The notes beneath the pieces are model-generated. The model made no database searches. It saw only the letters and a list, made by a program, of their open reading frames with translations, and was not told where the DNA came from. The translations under genes were made by a program, and so were the position numbers. Positions 28,401 to 43,400 of a stretch of 64,000 nucleotides of DNA are shown in pieces (position 1 is the stretch's first letter; every line of letters begins with the position of its first letter). The DNA is from Sipunculus nudus (lineage: Eukaryota; Annelida; Sipuncula; Golfingiida; Sipunculidae): contig CM049307.1 of the NCBI GenBank assembly GCA_026874595.1, forward strand, positions 63,392,370-63,456,369. The letters run 5' to 3'.

Positions 28401-31400
28401 GGCCAGTGTATCCTTTTCTAGGTAATCTTCAGATTGTCTGTACAAAACATGCTGTGAAAATGTAATGCCGCTGTACACGAGTGACTCGAAAAAAGATTCA
28501 TCCATTTCTGGCCTGCTGATGGAGACTCCAGCAACTGAACACCAAACTGTGTATTACTTTTTTTTTTCCTTCTGACCCAAATATCAATAAGCTTCTCCCT
28601 TAGGCCACGGGTGATACATATTATGTTTGAATCCTATCCATCATATGTTAGGGGAGTTATTATGTAGAAACGAATTTGATTGTTCATCAAATTCTTTGCG
28701 AGTTATTGCATTAACATCATTTGAGAATTATCGCCTCTGTCAAGGTCATCCATCTTCAAACTTGACCTGGCCCTTCATAACAAACATTTCTGGTGCAAGT
28801 TCAGTGAGTGTTAGTCAAATTGTTTGCAAGCTATTTTGTTAACATCATTTTAGCATTATCACTTCTGTGACCTTGAAAAGCTATCAAGGTCACCCATCTT
28901 CAAACATGATATGGCCCATCAAAAGGTCCATCAGTGCCGTGAGTCTGGGGCCCTTATATGAAATACTTTTTAAGAGTTATTGTGTTAACAATGTGTGTCC
29001 TTTTGCATGCATATTTGCTAAGAGAGCGCAACTTTACTAGGTGTTCAGTAATGGTTTTTACCACATAACTTACAGAAAAATGGCTGACTATGACCATATA
29101 TCATGCCTCGTTGCTGTTGACATGAGGACCTGTCCTACTGTTAAGGTGTAACAAACAATTATGGTTACAATTATGATATCTGCCCTGCTGAAAGAAAATT
29201 TAGGACCAAACTGTGAATAACTTTTTATTATCTTTGACCTCCGGACCCCAAAGTTGATAGGGATCTTCCATAATTGTTGGTTAACACATATTTCAGGTTT
29301 GAAGTCAATCCATCAATCCTAACTGGAGTCATCATCCGGTAAATAATTTGTGGACGGATGGATGGACGGACGGCTAGACAGACAAACAAACAGGCTGATT
29401 ACTATAGGGCACCCGCTTTTCAAGCGGGACCCTAATAAACCTAGATTTCCATAGATCTGACTTGAAGATCAAGGTCAAGAATTTTAAAATCATCTGAGAA
29501 CATGGCAGAAACAACTGGTGTGTCAAATTTGGGATATAATAAATATACAAGTTTTCAGCACAACAGAAGAAACCATAGTTGAGAAACTGATATCATGATA
29601 TAATTTGGCATGCAGTCTCAAAAACAAAGGAATAAAATGCCACAAAAATTGTCTTACAAGTGGCACTACAAGTCTTCAGGAACTGATAAAACAAGTTATG
29701 ATCAATAAATATACAAGGTTTCTGAACACTAGAAAAAACCAAAGCAAGGCGTAAATATTAGAAAATATACAGGTGATGTGGTGGTGCCACCAATACATGC
29801 AGCTGATGAAACTGTGCATGATCAATAACCAAAGCAAGATTCATGGCTATCTGTGCATGCATTTGGTATTGAGATAATGGGCTTTTGTATCAACTTTTTA
29901 ATTATTCATGTGTACAAAAATAGGCCTCATAACTCAGAGAATATAGGCTGTAGTGACCTAATTTCTGGTTTATAAGGAGATATTTACAGTACCCATATGG
30001 ATATTAAGTTACCGGTAGAAGCTTCTAGGTCTTACCATTAAGAAATGTGCCCGAACAACCGTACAGCTGATGGACAAAGTGTGATCACTGTATCTCAGAT
30101 GACTTACAGTATATATCCAAATCTCATTTATTTTATTATGAGCCTGCAGTTTGATGACATCTGTATTTGGGCTGGGGAAAAAAATTGATTTTGATTTTTC
30201 TTTTCTGGTCATGCATGCTTTCTGATGAAGATTTGACCTGGGAATATCTGTACTGAATAACATATTATCTAATCCCATTACAAGACTTAATATACTAGTC
30301 ATGAAAAAATCCAAACCAAATTCTGCCATTACTCAGTCTAGATAATCAGTAAAAGGATTCAATACATAATGTCATCTAAGCAATCTAAATTTCATTATGG
30401 GAACTTTGGTATCTGGGATTTGAAAAGAACAAACTTAATGTACATCAATGTAACCAGGGCAACAGAAAGTTGACTGCCTGACAAACACACTACAAATACT
30501 TCAAAACCTCTGAGTGATGGAGCCATTATTAATTTTGTGTTATACAGAAATTCTGAATGAAAAGCAAACAAGTATTGTCTTTCATGTAAAAAAAAACGTA
30601 ATATACCTTGAGCTTGGGAATATGTGCATAAACTTCATCAAATTGATTTACATATGATTGCTCTCACATGTAATGCTTACAGATAATATTGTGACAGTTA
30701 CGGCAAAAACCTGACCAGCAGTAATTGATAAATATATCTATAAAACATTCAAGCAATGTGACACAATTTCTAGAAAGTTAACAAGCTTGTCCTTCCCTAA
30801 AGTCACTCGGCTGGCAGCATCAACTCAGATAAAGAGATGGAACTATATAGGTTTAATACTATATATAGGTCTCTTTGAACATATTTGGGAAAATCACATC
30901 TAAATCTGAATGCCACTAAGGCGTATTGGATCCAAAACTGAAAACTTCTACCCATTATTCATGGTGAATTTCACTCCACCGGCCATTCACCAAGAAAAGT
31001 GTTACAAATTGCCAACACTGATAAATCCAATCAATCATTTGACGGAGACAAGCTCTTCCCTGGTAAAACTGTCTCATTTAGTTCCTTCATGTCATACCTT
31101 CCACCACTTCCTGCTACAAAACCACTGATCAACCAACACTGGTGAGATCAAAGCTGCTCTGTGTTGCAGCCTGAGGGTATATTTTAGTGAACTAGATGGA
31201 TCATGTTTCTGCTATATACAAAGATGCACATCCTCAGAGGACACAGAGAAAGGATGAGTGATGTGACAATAATAAAGACAGCCTGTGGCAGCGATTCTTA
31301 TCATTTATATGCATGGTCTGCTCTACATGTCACAGGCCACTATATCTCCATTAAACCATTAGTCACACACATCCAGCAGAATTCCTTACCTCTTGATCTG

Positions 31401-34400
31401 CATTTAAAACTACAAGTCTAGTGCTAGGGCTTTCAAAGTATAAGAAACTGGAAGTCATTAATTATATTTTAATCAATGAAACTGCTGAAAAGCACATAAT
31501 TCTTGAATATTTTTTTAATCAATAAAGATTACTTAGCAGTGATAAAATGGGATCTTTGAAACTTCTGAACACCAGGACACAGCAACCATGATTTTTTTCT
31601 CTAAATCTGAGGAAAACTTACTCGGAGATTCAAATACTATTTTAATTTTTTCAAGAAAAAGTCATAAAAGATTGGTAAAATGAGGTCCCAATTTTCATGT
31701 TTTCAAGGATACCTCAAATGCATTAATATACAAAACTGAACAATTACCAGGTCAATAGTTATCATTCACACATAGCAAGCACCTAGATGGAATATTAATT
31801 AAGGGCAAGAACAACATGTATGTGTGTACCCATACTGATGATTGCAAATAAACATCAAATGAACATTCAAACATTCTTAATTCACACAAGAACTAAATGA
31901 GAGAATATAAAATGTTAAAGTCACTGAATTTGATTAATATTCTGCATCTGGATAAGTCCCAGACTTGTTAAAACTATCAAGTTTTTAATATAGCTTATAA
32001 ACTTGTGATGGAAAATTTAGGCCAGGAATATATATATATTTTCCTGCTTTTTGAATACATCTACATCTGTTTACCGTGAAACTACGGGGTAATATTGGTC
32101 CAAAGAATTGGTAATTGTTGAATATTTTCAGGCAGATAACATGTATAGAACTTACATGTTCACACAGTATTTAAAGAAGATATATGCATATGTCACTGCC
32201 TGCATTTATTTTGATAACTGTCAATTTGTATGCATTCACTGTCTTTTCTATTTTTACATTGTTTAATTTAGTATTAAGTCAATACAGAGGTTTATAAGAA
32301 ACCTTAATTAGCCAGAATCAGTTAATTTTTATTATTGAGTTCTCTGTGTTTATATTAAGATTGTTTATTTAACTGACTGTATTCAGATCATCTTAATTCA
32401 GTTTTTAAATAAGAACTATAATTCTGCTGAATCATGTTTGGATTTGTAGGCCCTGTGGCCAATTTTTCCTGAATAAAGTTCTGTTCTGTTCTATTGGTCC
32501 AAAGCATCCCTGCCTGCCTCAGAGACCAGATATGTTTTGTCTGCTTGTCCTGACCAGGAGTGCTCGAGGTTGCCTTTCAATGTGGCCAGCTACCACGTAC
32601 AGCCATCAAATATTAATGTGACAGTTCCTGAATCAGGCTGTGGGGATAAGCTGATCACCCGCAGGAGCACCCAGAATCACCAAAACCAAATTATGAATTT
32701 TAATTGACTTGGGCAGCCTGAAAGACAGACACAAATACCAGGCCTTGATCAATTTATACTCCTTCCCCTTGTCTCAATAGTACTGACCTGGAAAACCAAA
32801 TATCACTCCACTCACTGTAATACTGGTAATGTCAGGATCAGGTAATAAAAAGAACAGCTCATGATCAGCAAAGGAATGGTTCTGACAGCATTTTAAGCGT
32901 ACACTGTTTGGCATAATCTCACTGAGAAACCAAGTCACAGTGAACTTACTTTATGTCTGCTGAAAGTATTTTACCATAGATGTCTTCCAAGAAATATTTC
33001 ACAGCTGCCATGGTTGTGAAACATGCCTTTTTTTTAATTTGTGGAGACTGTGGTCGACTGATTGCTATAGCTTGGTTCACTTGTGGTCTGCTGAGATAAA
33101 AATTGTCAAATTTTGTACAATTATTGATCCCTTTTTAATTTTTTTACAAAATGGCCAGTGCTATTGTCTATTTGGCAATGCTTCTCTGAAACTAAGAGAC
33201 TGAAAGCCTTACTTCAATCCCAGTCTGCAACAAACCAAGAAAGAAAAGTACCAGTGGTCCTCAGGTGAAGGGGCTCAGATCAATTAGACATGGTGAAAGG
33301 GAGAAAAACAAACTATCATGAACAGCAGTTATTTCAGGACATTTACTAATGCATATACCTGAAGGTACCTGCAGCCAAAATTACAGGTCTTAATCAGAAA
33401 AAGTTTTTCTTGATATGGCTTATAAACTTAATTAAGTATGTGTAACATCTGAAGAGGTAAATTTCAGTTTGGGACTACATGACTATCATTATATGTGGGG
33501 AACATTTGATTCTGTATTTTTGCCTTTGTTAACATTTTCCCAACAGGAAACCATTAATCATCTGTTATCAACAAATTTGTATTATTTGTTGCACATTACA
33601 AAAGTATGAAAAGGCTGATTTAAGTGTATTAGCCACACTAAGGCTTGATACAAAATGTTTTTTCATGCTTTCAAGTTTACCAACTGTGCAATATAAAGTG
33701 AAGGATCTGTTTACTATTAATCTGCTGTTAGATAGAAGTCATACTGTTTTCTTTATGCATTCAGCAGTGTTCATGGATGATAAGTGAGCACACGCCTGAC
33801 CTCATCAAGCATGATATAAACCAAGTCATAAAAAACACCTGGGAATGGCAAGAGACTCCCATAAAGCACAGTACTCTGCATTACACATCTGTGTTGATTC
33901 CTCTAGGACAGACAAGTAATTTCACAGAGAAATCCCCAGGATGATGATGAGACAATTATATGTAAGGAATGATCCATTGAGGACTCAAATTCATAACCTC
34001 GGACCTAGAGGATTAGATTTACCTTAAAACAGTATCATGACCGATCTATATATGCCTCAACTTTGTGTCTGCTCAAAGTGTAGATTTACATAAAAACATG
34101 TTTCACAAATGATCCTTTAAATGCCTCGTATGTGTTAGAATGTCAGATTTACCTGATAGCAATTTTCTAAGATGTAAAGCACCAAATCAGTGTTTCATCA
34201 ATAGCTTTGGCTGCCAGCTTGCTCTTTAAATTCAGGATGGAGACACCAGCTCCATGGAGGCACAGAATGTAAACATACCAATTACACTAACATGTCTTTA
34301 TGATTTATTTGATAAACCCATCCAGTTCCCAATGTCACAATCAAAGTCCCCTGATGTCATCTGTTGGCAGATCTGTGTTTTTCTGACTCCCTCTAAGGAC

Positions 34401-37400
34401 CCAGCATGTCACTTACTGAATGTTAACAATGCAAAATCAACAGCAATCATCCCATAGGAGAAATTCCTGTGTATAAATGACTGGAGATCACCATTTCTCT
34501 CAGCCTGGGCTTCAATCAGAATGGCAGGTACACTGTCTACAATCCAGTTCATCAATAATACCATGATCTGATGTAGTCTGTGGAGACCACACATATGACC
34601 CAGATTTACAAGATTACAGTCAGAGGAATTTGTTAATTTCAGTTTTTTCAAGGGCAAGTTGATATTCTTAAATTATTAAGATGGTAAACCTGCACACTGA
34701 ATGACTGCCAAAATTAAAACCAGCACAGAGAATAAGGCTCCTTCTATAATGACTGTATAGTCGACATATTCCCTTTCATTAAGGAATAAACTTTCCTTTA
34801 CATTAGCTATTAGGTTTTAATTGTATAACTTAGGAAATGAGACAAGTTGTTCAATATTAATGGAAGAACATCTTTTGTATAATACATCAAAGGCAGACAA
34901 TTGCATCTTATGCACCACTGGCCTTTTTAGACCCATCAGCTGAAAGAAGAACAGTAACACAAGTCTCTTGTACTAACAGGATCAGCTGGAAACAGCCTCT
35001 AGAGAATCACTTCCCTTTTTCTTTCTATAGTTCTATTTGATTTTTGTCCTTAATTATTGCTTTCCATCAAAAGTGATTATAATACGTAAAGTTCTATGGC
35101 TGAAATTTTCAAAAATATTAAACAAAACACTGGCGGATTTAATTTTTAATGACTATATGCAGGCAGAGATCACAGGAAAATCACAGAAACTACTTGAACT
35201 CCCTTTCAACAGACTGAAAAGTATATAATTCTACTGATGCTGGATCATTTTTCAGATCACCTCCAAATTTAATCATCTCTTTCTGACCTAAAGACCCACA
35301 TATTCTTCATTCTACCAATTAAACTACTCCACCAGACATCAGCAACAAGGATAGGCCAATCAACTCTTTATTTCCTTATGGTTAACCTCCTGACAAAAAA
35401 AAAACTTTACAGGATTAACTTGTACACAACCAAAATATGAGCCAGAACTTCTAAGACAGACAAAGAATGATGATTATAAACATAACCTCTGTTGAACTTG
35501 GTTGAAGTATGCTACACTACCATGGCTTGAACATACAACTGTTGCAAGTGTTATGGCAATTATTGTCCATACCTGAGTACCCATGTCCTCATGATGTTTT
35601 TTCACATAGGAATGGTACTTTCCAGCTTTATTTGAAAGACACAGTCCTCAGTACGTGGACAAAAACAATGCAACAGAGTTGCAAAAGAAAATACTTTTTG
35701 CTAGATATTATATACAACAGTAGCAGAATATCTCCATATACTTAAGAAAAATGCTATATGTAAGAAATATTCTTAAAACAATTATCACAAAAAAACATAT
35801 TGGCACTTGGAGAGACTATAAAGCCTGCAGAGTTAGCAAACATTCTCTTCAAGTTTCACATTTACAAACTCATTATTAAACTGGCCTAGGTCATGTATTA
35901 ATTGGCTCCTCACAGAAAATTATGTTTGGCCCATAAGAATACATAAACAGAAAAGTCTATGCAGAGAAATATTCACTGAAATTATATGCAGGCTGTCAAG
36001 CCATCTTACCTTTCCTTCTTTTTTGTCTGTCCTATTTTTCGTACTTTTTCTTGAAAATTCCTACTTGTTCTAATTTATTCCCACTTTTTTGCTTTGCACT
36101 ATAACATGGAATGTCCTCAAACTGAAAAATACTGTGAAATTTCCCTTTTTAAGTAAACAATTCTAGGTGATTTTTTAGCCCCTATGATTTCAGAACTGCA
36201 GGTACAAGCTTGGCACAATGTACAATGTTCTCAGTAATATAACTGTTGATTCTACATTTCTCTGTCAAGAATGAGCAGGGATCATGTTGTGACATGTGTG
36301 ATTTCAGTTCTACTTTTGTCTTACATTTTCATGAGTGTATGCTTGACAGCCTGTGTCTGTGTAATGTCTGAATACAGAATTTTTTGAATTCTTAATACAG
36401 AAGAATGTTGTACCTCTCTTCTGAATTAGGGTATTAGCAGTATTATATACACAGTTCAGCAACACCCAGTTAAAATACAAAACAAATTGTTTTATGTTGA
36501 ATCATTATTTGTATAATTAACAGTCTTAACATAATAAATATTTAATTAAATATAAAATATATACCAGTACTTTTGCAGAACATTGTGGAAAAAGGAAAAT
36601 CTTGCCCCATTAATCAGTCACAAACTAAGTCTTCATATGATTTATATCAGCAATGGGAGCTGAATCTTCACAAAGTCCTTTCAAATTTATTTTCCTTGAA
36701 CATTAACTGCAGCAAATGATAAGGATTCTGGCTGGAACAAGCACCTGCTGGCAGCATCCATACGGCACTGCTGGAAGTTGTGAAGGTTCAGCTCTGTGAT
36801 CATGCTTCTAGGTTAACACTCATCATGCTTGTAGTTTGTATCCGCTTCCTTAATGTACTCAAGAGGAAACAAGCAAGGCCGTGGTCATTAAAACTCTCGC
36901 GTTTTATACCTCACAATAAAATGACTAAGGAAATGACACAGCTTGCCTCATGTTAAACTTGATTAATAAAGATTAACACTCAAGGAAAATATCTGATTCT
37001 CTGAACAATTAAAGAGTTAATTACAATTCTCAAGTAAACTTTGGCTTTTAAGTCCTGGGAGTAACATAACAATGACAAACGTTAAAGTTTATTTATTGAT
37101 AGTTAAACTCGCAGTTGTAGAAATGACTGGCATCAGAGATCACACAGTATCCCTAGATGTAGGGATATATGCACCCTGTTTTCTAATCCATATCTACTGA
37201 CATGCTGTTTATGTGAGATCAACAGACTTATTCAACAGATGTGGCTAAATATATATTGACACACCAAATTTCAGGACAATTCAAAAGGCCAAGTGAACAA
37301 GTAAAATTTCATAGAAATACGATTGCAGATGACACCACAAGTCACTGGTACAATGTTTACAGGAATTAGAGTTCAATCAAAATTTTTCAATGAAGCCTTT

Positions 37401-40400
37401 ACTTAGAATGCTTATCAAAAACATGTTTAAGTGGAACAACAAGCAAGTACAAAAGAAAATGGTAGTTAAGGTGCAGGGAAATACACACTTTCAGAACATA
37501 AGATAAAGATGTTTGAGTGAAATCTCATATTTTGTATCAATTGTACTCCAAACTCAAATTTCTTAATTGCAATAATGGGTAAAATAAAAAATGGGAGAAG
37601 AATATAGGTACACCAGTAGTCTTGCATACGAGATATTTTAAATACTAAGCTATATAAGAGCTAGTGCTTTAGTCAAACAAATTTCTGGAAAATTCACTGA
37701 AGCAAACTTAAGATATATCAAATAGTCTAAATGATTTTCAACCCAAAATATAACAATTCAAGGTAAAGGTCACTCAAAAAATATCATGGCCCCAGACTAA
37801 ATCAGCTTCATCCTCTGGCCCATTTCTTCATACTGGTCAAATGTGAAAAAGTTATCTTGCTTCCAAGAATTGTCTGCTGAATCCAAAGTATCTCTGCCTC
37901 CTGGCTAGAAAAGGTGGAATATTGAACTACCGGTACAGGACTGTCTAATGTGGAGTTAACTATTATAGTATAATGCCTAGCAGCTCCATTTTTTGGTTAA
38001 CTTTACTTTCACTTTCTGATATGAACATTTTTCTATTTTTCCATAATTTGAAATATGAAATTTCTATCACTCCTTGATCAGCAAAGCGGAAAATACCACT
38101 ACTCTGATAACTGATGCCACATTAAATGCAAGCAGCAATATCTCAGTGTTAACAAGTTCACAATTAATTAGCCAATTGCCAGGCATGAATTAATCACAGC
38201 TCTTGACACAAGGTGATCAATCACTTAATATTTCAATTGAAGAACAAGTGATTGATAAATTAATTAACAAGCCTACCCTAAAACACAAGCTAGTGACCCT
38301 AGGGTAATGCTACTCAGTTGCAACATTAATACCATTTTTTATTAAAAATATATATATAACAATAATGTGTTACAATGAAAGAGAGAGCACCGATTTTTTT
38401 TATAAAAAAATAAAATTCTACAAATCATAAATCTTAAAATATAATCTGAATTTACAAATTTTTACTCCAGTGCAATTGGTATAAATTTTGATGCACTGAA
38501 TATTACCTGTTAAACAAGCATAATTATACAGCTGAAAATAATCTACAGTTGACAATGAACTTTTAAATTCAAACAAGCCATAAAATATCATTCATCCTCT
38601 AGCAAACATGAAACGTTCTTAAACCATTCTGGTCCTCATATCAAACGAAGGCAAGGTAAGAAAACGGGCCAAAGGGGGTCCAAATGTCAAGTACATAGAC
38701 TCTACAGCATACTAATCTGGTACAATAATGCTGCTCAGTTGTTCAGTGATGACTTTTTAATCATGGCACTCCACTCCCGGCGATGACGAATTGCACATGG
38801 AAAGCTCATAATAACAGACCATCTTCTGACTGTAAAAGATTTATCCATTGTCTGCCTGATGGTTTGAACCTTTGGACTGTGGCGTTAGCGTACTGCTTTA
38901 ATATATAAGAAATCAAGTGCACTATTATGCCCATCCAGACTGCAGTATTGATCTAGGATTCATAAGATATTCTGTATGGTGTGTACTAGCTGTTCCCCTT
39001 CTAAAATAAATACTCTAGAAAAGCCATGTGTCGGTTTAGGGAATGACACATAAAACCAGCTTAGTTTCTTGATATTTTTCACATTTATGGCAAAATTTTA
39101 GGAAATCTCCTTCCTCTGAACAAATTAATCTACATGATGAAATATTACTTTTACATGAGGACCTAGGTCTGAATGAGCCAAGATAACTGATCATAAAAAT
39201 TGATATTCTGTTATCTTGAACCAATTTTTTAATATTTTACTCTTTCTGAAAACAAGTGACCAATGTAGCATGATGCTAACACTATTGAATATAGAGCTTG
39301 CAAGATTTTCTGATTTTCTATTAATTAAGAAATTATCAATAATAATCAACTGCACCTGGACAAATTAACAAATGTGAAAATTTCTGCTGAAGCCATACCT
39401 TAATTCATGGCACCAGTGCAAATGAACTTAATTGAGAAATGAACATGCAAAACTAGTAACATTTAATTAGCTTCATAATCTCTAAACTTTTTAAATTTTG
39501 CTATGTAAAACTTATAATATAAAGAACAATGTCTTTTTCTCAATCATGTCAAAGTCTACACTGAAAACATTTTCTCGAGTGAATGCCCAAACATCATTCT
39601 AAAAGAAGTTGATAAACTGATAAAAAAGAAATGCGAGCCAGAAAATGCTGCACATGTCCAGATACATGCAGGCATACATTATAGTCTGCTTTGTACTGTA
39701 GGCCCAGAAATCCTTACTTATTGTTTGCATTACAAAATGCTACTGAAATCTGTCATAAAAATGTGGTGAACTATGCAGATACATCCCAAACAAACCATAC
39801 TGCATCTCTGACAATAAATAAAAACACTTATACTAGTTATAGGAAATTAATGTTGGGAGTAATAAAAAGGACCATGTGATTCTATTGACGTGAGATGTCA
39901 CAAGTGTTCTCATATTGATGACCCATAAAGATGCTGCTGAACCTGTTACTGCCACGTCCCAAGCCTCACAACAAACAAGATCCCAGAGAAGAGACAAACA
40001 TCACCACAAGCTGAGCCGATGGCTTTAACTGATGCCACACCAATGTGATATGAATATTGATTGGCTGGAAGTGTTAAGGAAAATGGCTTGTTATAAATCA
40101 TTGGATGGCATGGTATAATATTCACCAGTGGTTGGTAGACAGCCCCACTGCCATGACTGTCATACATCTTAACTCAAGACATTCATAACCTGCAAGAAAA
40201 AAATAATCCCCGCCTTGTGTCTCTCAAAGACTACAGCAAAGTGTGAACCAAGTGTATCACTGGTTCTCCAGTCAGACATAAATCAGGGGATCATGTTTAT
40301 GTATATGTTTGTGTGTGTGTTGAGGTAACATGCACAAACATTTCTGCATCAATGTAACAAAAATTAAAATCAAAAGATTCCAGAATCCACAACAAAACCC

Positions 40401-43400
40401 ATCACAATGATAAATTATATCACTAAGCCAGAATACTTTTCCTTCTTAGAATTTATTCTTTTATATCCTAGATTCTTTTAATTCTGTTTATCCTAATTGT
40501 CATAAAGAAACAACTTACAGAAGTAGGCCCCAAACAAACAAGTGACCCAGGGGTCATGATGCTCAGCTGACCAGGAAGACATTGACAAAAGTAATTTTAT
40601 CATCTGAATGTCAAATTTGAATGAAATACTTTTTCCAAACTTGACCTTTTGTATAAAATCATCCAATATTCATTGGGGTACTATGGAGCTCTGTAGCATG
40701 AAGGATATGGGTAACAGAGACCTATTTTTAAGGTTTACAAGATGACTTTTCAGGGGTCTCCCAGCATGTCAAAAAATAAAATTCTAGGTCCAGTTATTAT
40801 GATTTGTGCCTTGTTAACAAATCCAAATGTTTATTCTGGGGGGTATTTCAAAGCCGCATAGGATGAAGGATATGGGTAACAGAGATGTAATTTCAGGTGC
40901 ACAAGGAGACTTTTCAGGGGCCTCCCAGCATATCAAGAAAGGAGATTCTAGGTCAAGTCATTATAATTTGTGCTCTGTTAACAGATGACTAAATCTTTAT
41001 TCTGGGGAGTACTTCGGAGCCCCAGAGCATGAAGGATATGGGTAACAGGGACCTTATTTCGGGTTTCCATGTAGACCTTTTATGGGCTTCCCTGGAGGTG
41101 AGGACAGAAGATTCTAGGTCCAGTCATTATGATTTGTGCCCTGTTAATATATGACCAAATCTTTATTCTGGGGGGTACTTCAGAGCCCCATAGCTCACAG
41201 AATATGGGTAACAGGGACCTTATTTCGAGTTTCCATTTAGACCTTTTATGGGCTTCCCTGGAGGTGAGGACAGAAGATTCTAGGTCCAGTCATTATGATA
41301 TGTGCCCTGTTTACAGATGTTCACATTTTTAAAGGTCTCAAAAATAGAGAAAAAAATTCGTAAAAAATCGAAAAATACAGGTGGCGCCACCAGTCTTCAG
41401 GAACTGATGGAACCTCTCATGATCAATATGTATGCCAAAAATCATGACCATCAGTCAAGTAGTTAATGAGATATTGAAGTTTTTGTATGAAATTTTGGAC
41501 ATTTCTGGGGGGTACTTTGGGGCCCCATAGCTCAAAGGATATAGGTCACAGGACCTAATTTCAGGTTTACAAGGAGAATTTCCATAGACCTCCCAGGATT
41601 TCAAGTAAGAAGATTCCCGGTCTAGCGGTTACGATTTGTGCCCTGTTAACAGACAGACGCCTGGATGGCCAGACGGACGACGGACAAAAGGTCATCCCAA
41701 CAGCTCAGATGACTTTCAGTCAGCTGAGCTAAAAATTGAAAAAATACAGGTGGCGCCACCAGAATGCAGAAACTGATGAAACATTTCATGATCAATATCC
41801 ATGGAAAGAATCATGGTGATCAATATAATAACTGTTCAGATACTTGAGCTTTTGTATCAAATTTTCCATTATTCTGGGGGGTACTTCGGAGCCCCATAGC
41901 TCAGAGGTTATGGGTAACAGAGACCTAATTTCAAGTTTTTAAGGAAACTTTTCATGGGCCTCTCAGCATGTCAAGAGAGAAGATTCTAGGTCCAGTTGTT
42001 ACGATTTGTGCCATGTTAACAAAGGACCGCATCTTATGAGGTCTCAAAAATAGAGAAAAAAATTCGTAAAAATAAAAAAAAATACAGGTGGCGCCACCAT
42101 ACTGCAGAAACTGATGACACATTCCATGATCAATATCCATGCAAAGAATCATGGTGATCACTGCAATAGTTGTTTAGATACTTGAGCTTTTGTATCAAAT
42201 TGTCCATTATTCTGAGGGATACTTCAGATGACTTACAGTCAGCTGAGCTAAAAACACTTAATGGTCAATATTCATGCAAAGAATCATGATGATCTCCGTA
42301 TTAGTTGTTCAGATACTTCAGCTTTTGTATCAAATTGTCCATTATTCTGAGGGATACTTCAGAGTCCTATAGCTTGAAGGATATGGGTAACAGAGACCTA
42401 ATTTTAAGTTTCCACAGGCACTCTTCATGGGCCTCCTTGCATGACAAGAATGAAGTTTCTAGGTCCAGTTGTTGCAATTTGTACCCTCTTGATAGATAAC
42501 ATAGGTGGCGCCACCAGTCTGCAGGAACTGATGGAACATCTCATAATCAATATGTATGCCAAAAATCATGACCATCAGTGATGTAGTTATTGAGATATTG
42601 AAGTTTTTGTATGAAATTTTTGACTACTCTGGGGGGGTACTTTGGGGCCCCAGAGCTCGAAGGATATGGGTAACAGAGACCTAATTTCTGGTTTCCATGG
42701 AGACTTTTCATAGGTCTTCTAGTGTGTTGAGAATGAAGATTCTAGGTCCAGTCGTTACTATTTGTGCCATGCTAACAGATGACAGCATCCTTAAAGGTCT
42801 CAAAAATAGAGGAAAAAATCGTAAATCGAATGATACAGGTGGCGCCACCAGTCTGCAGGAACAGATGACACATCTCATGATCAATAGTTATGCCACAAAT
42901 CATGACCATCATTCAAGTAGTTAATGAGATATTGAAGTTTTTGTATGAAATTTTTTACTTTTCTTGGGGGTACTTTAGGGCTCCATAGCTCGAAGAATAT
43001 GGGTAACAGAGACCTAATTTCTGGTTTCCATGGAGACTTTTCATAGGTCTTCTAGTGTGTCGAGAATGAAGATTCTAGGTCCAGTCGTTATGATTTGTGC
43101 CACGTTAACAGATGTTCCAATTATGCCAAAAATCATGACCATCAGTCAAGTAGTTAATGAGATATTGAAGTTTTTGTATGAAATTTTGGACATTTCTGGG
43201 GGGTACTTTGGGGCCCCATAGCTCGAAGGATATGGGTAACAGAGACCTAATTTCTGGTTTCCAAGGAGATTTTTCATGGACCTCCAAGGATGTCCAGTAA
43301 GAAGATTCCAGTTCTAGCGGTTATGATTTGTGCCTGGTTAAGGGACAGACAGACGGACATACGGACAGACAGACAGATGGACAGACAGACAGACGGACAA

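Larger units (their letters stand above)
30116..40537. other. Long intron segment with few features
   Basis: About 10 kb of AT-rich intron 1. Only two items stand out: a retroposon-like tail at 32460-32500 and an exon-like ORF at 34417-34577. I see no gene on the plus strand. Confidence 0.5.

Noticed and set aside
39946..40167. 73-codon minus-strand ORF of protein-like composition
   Set aside because: No usable donor at its end, no start context and no recognisable domain.
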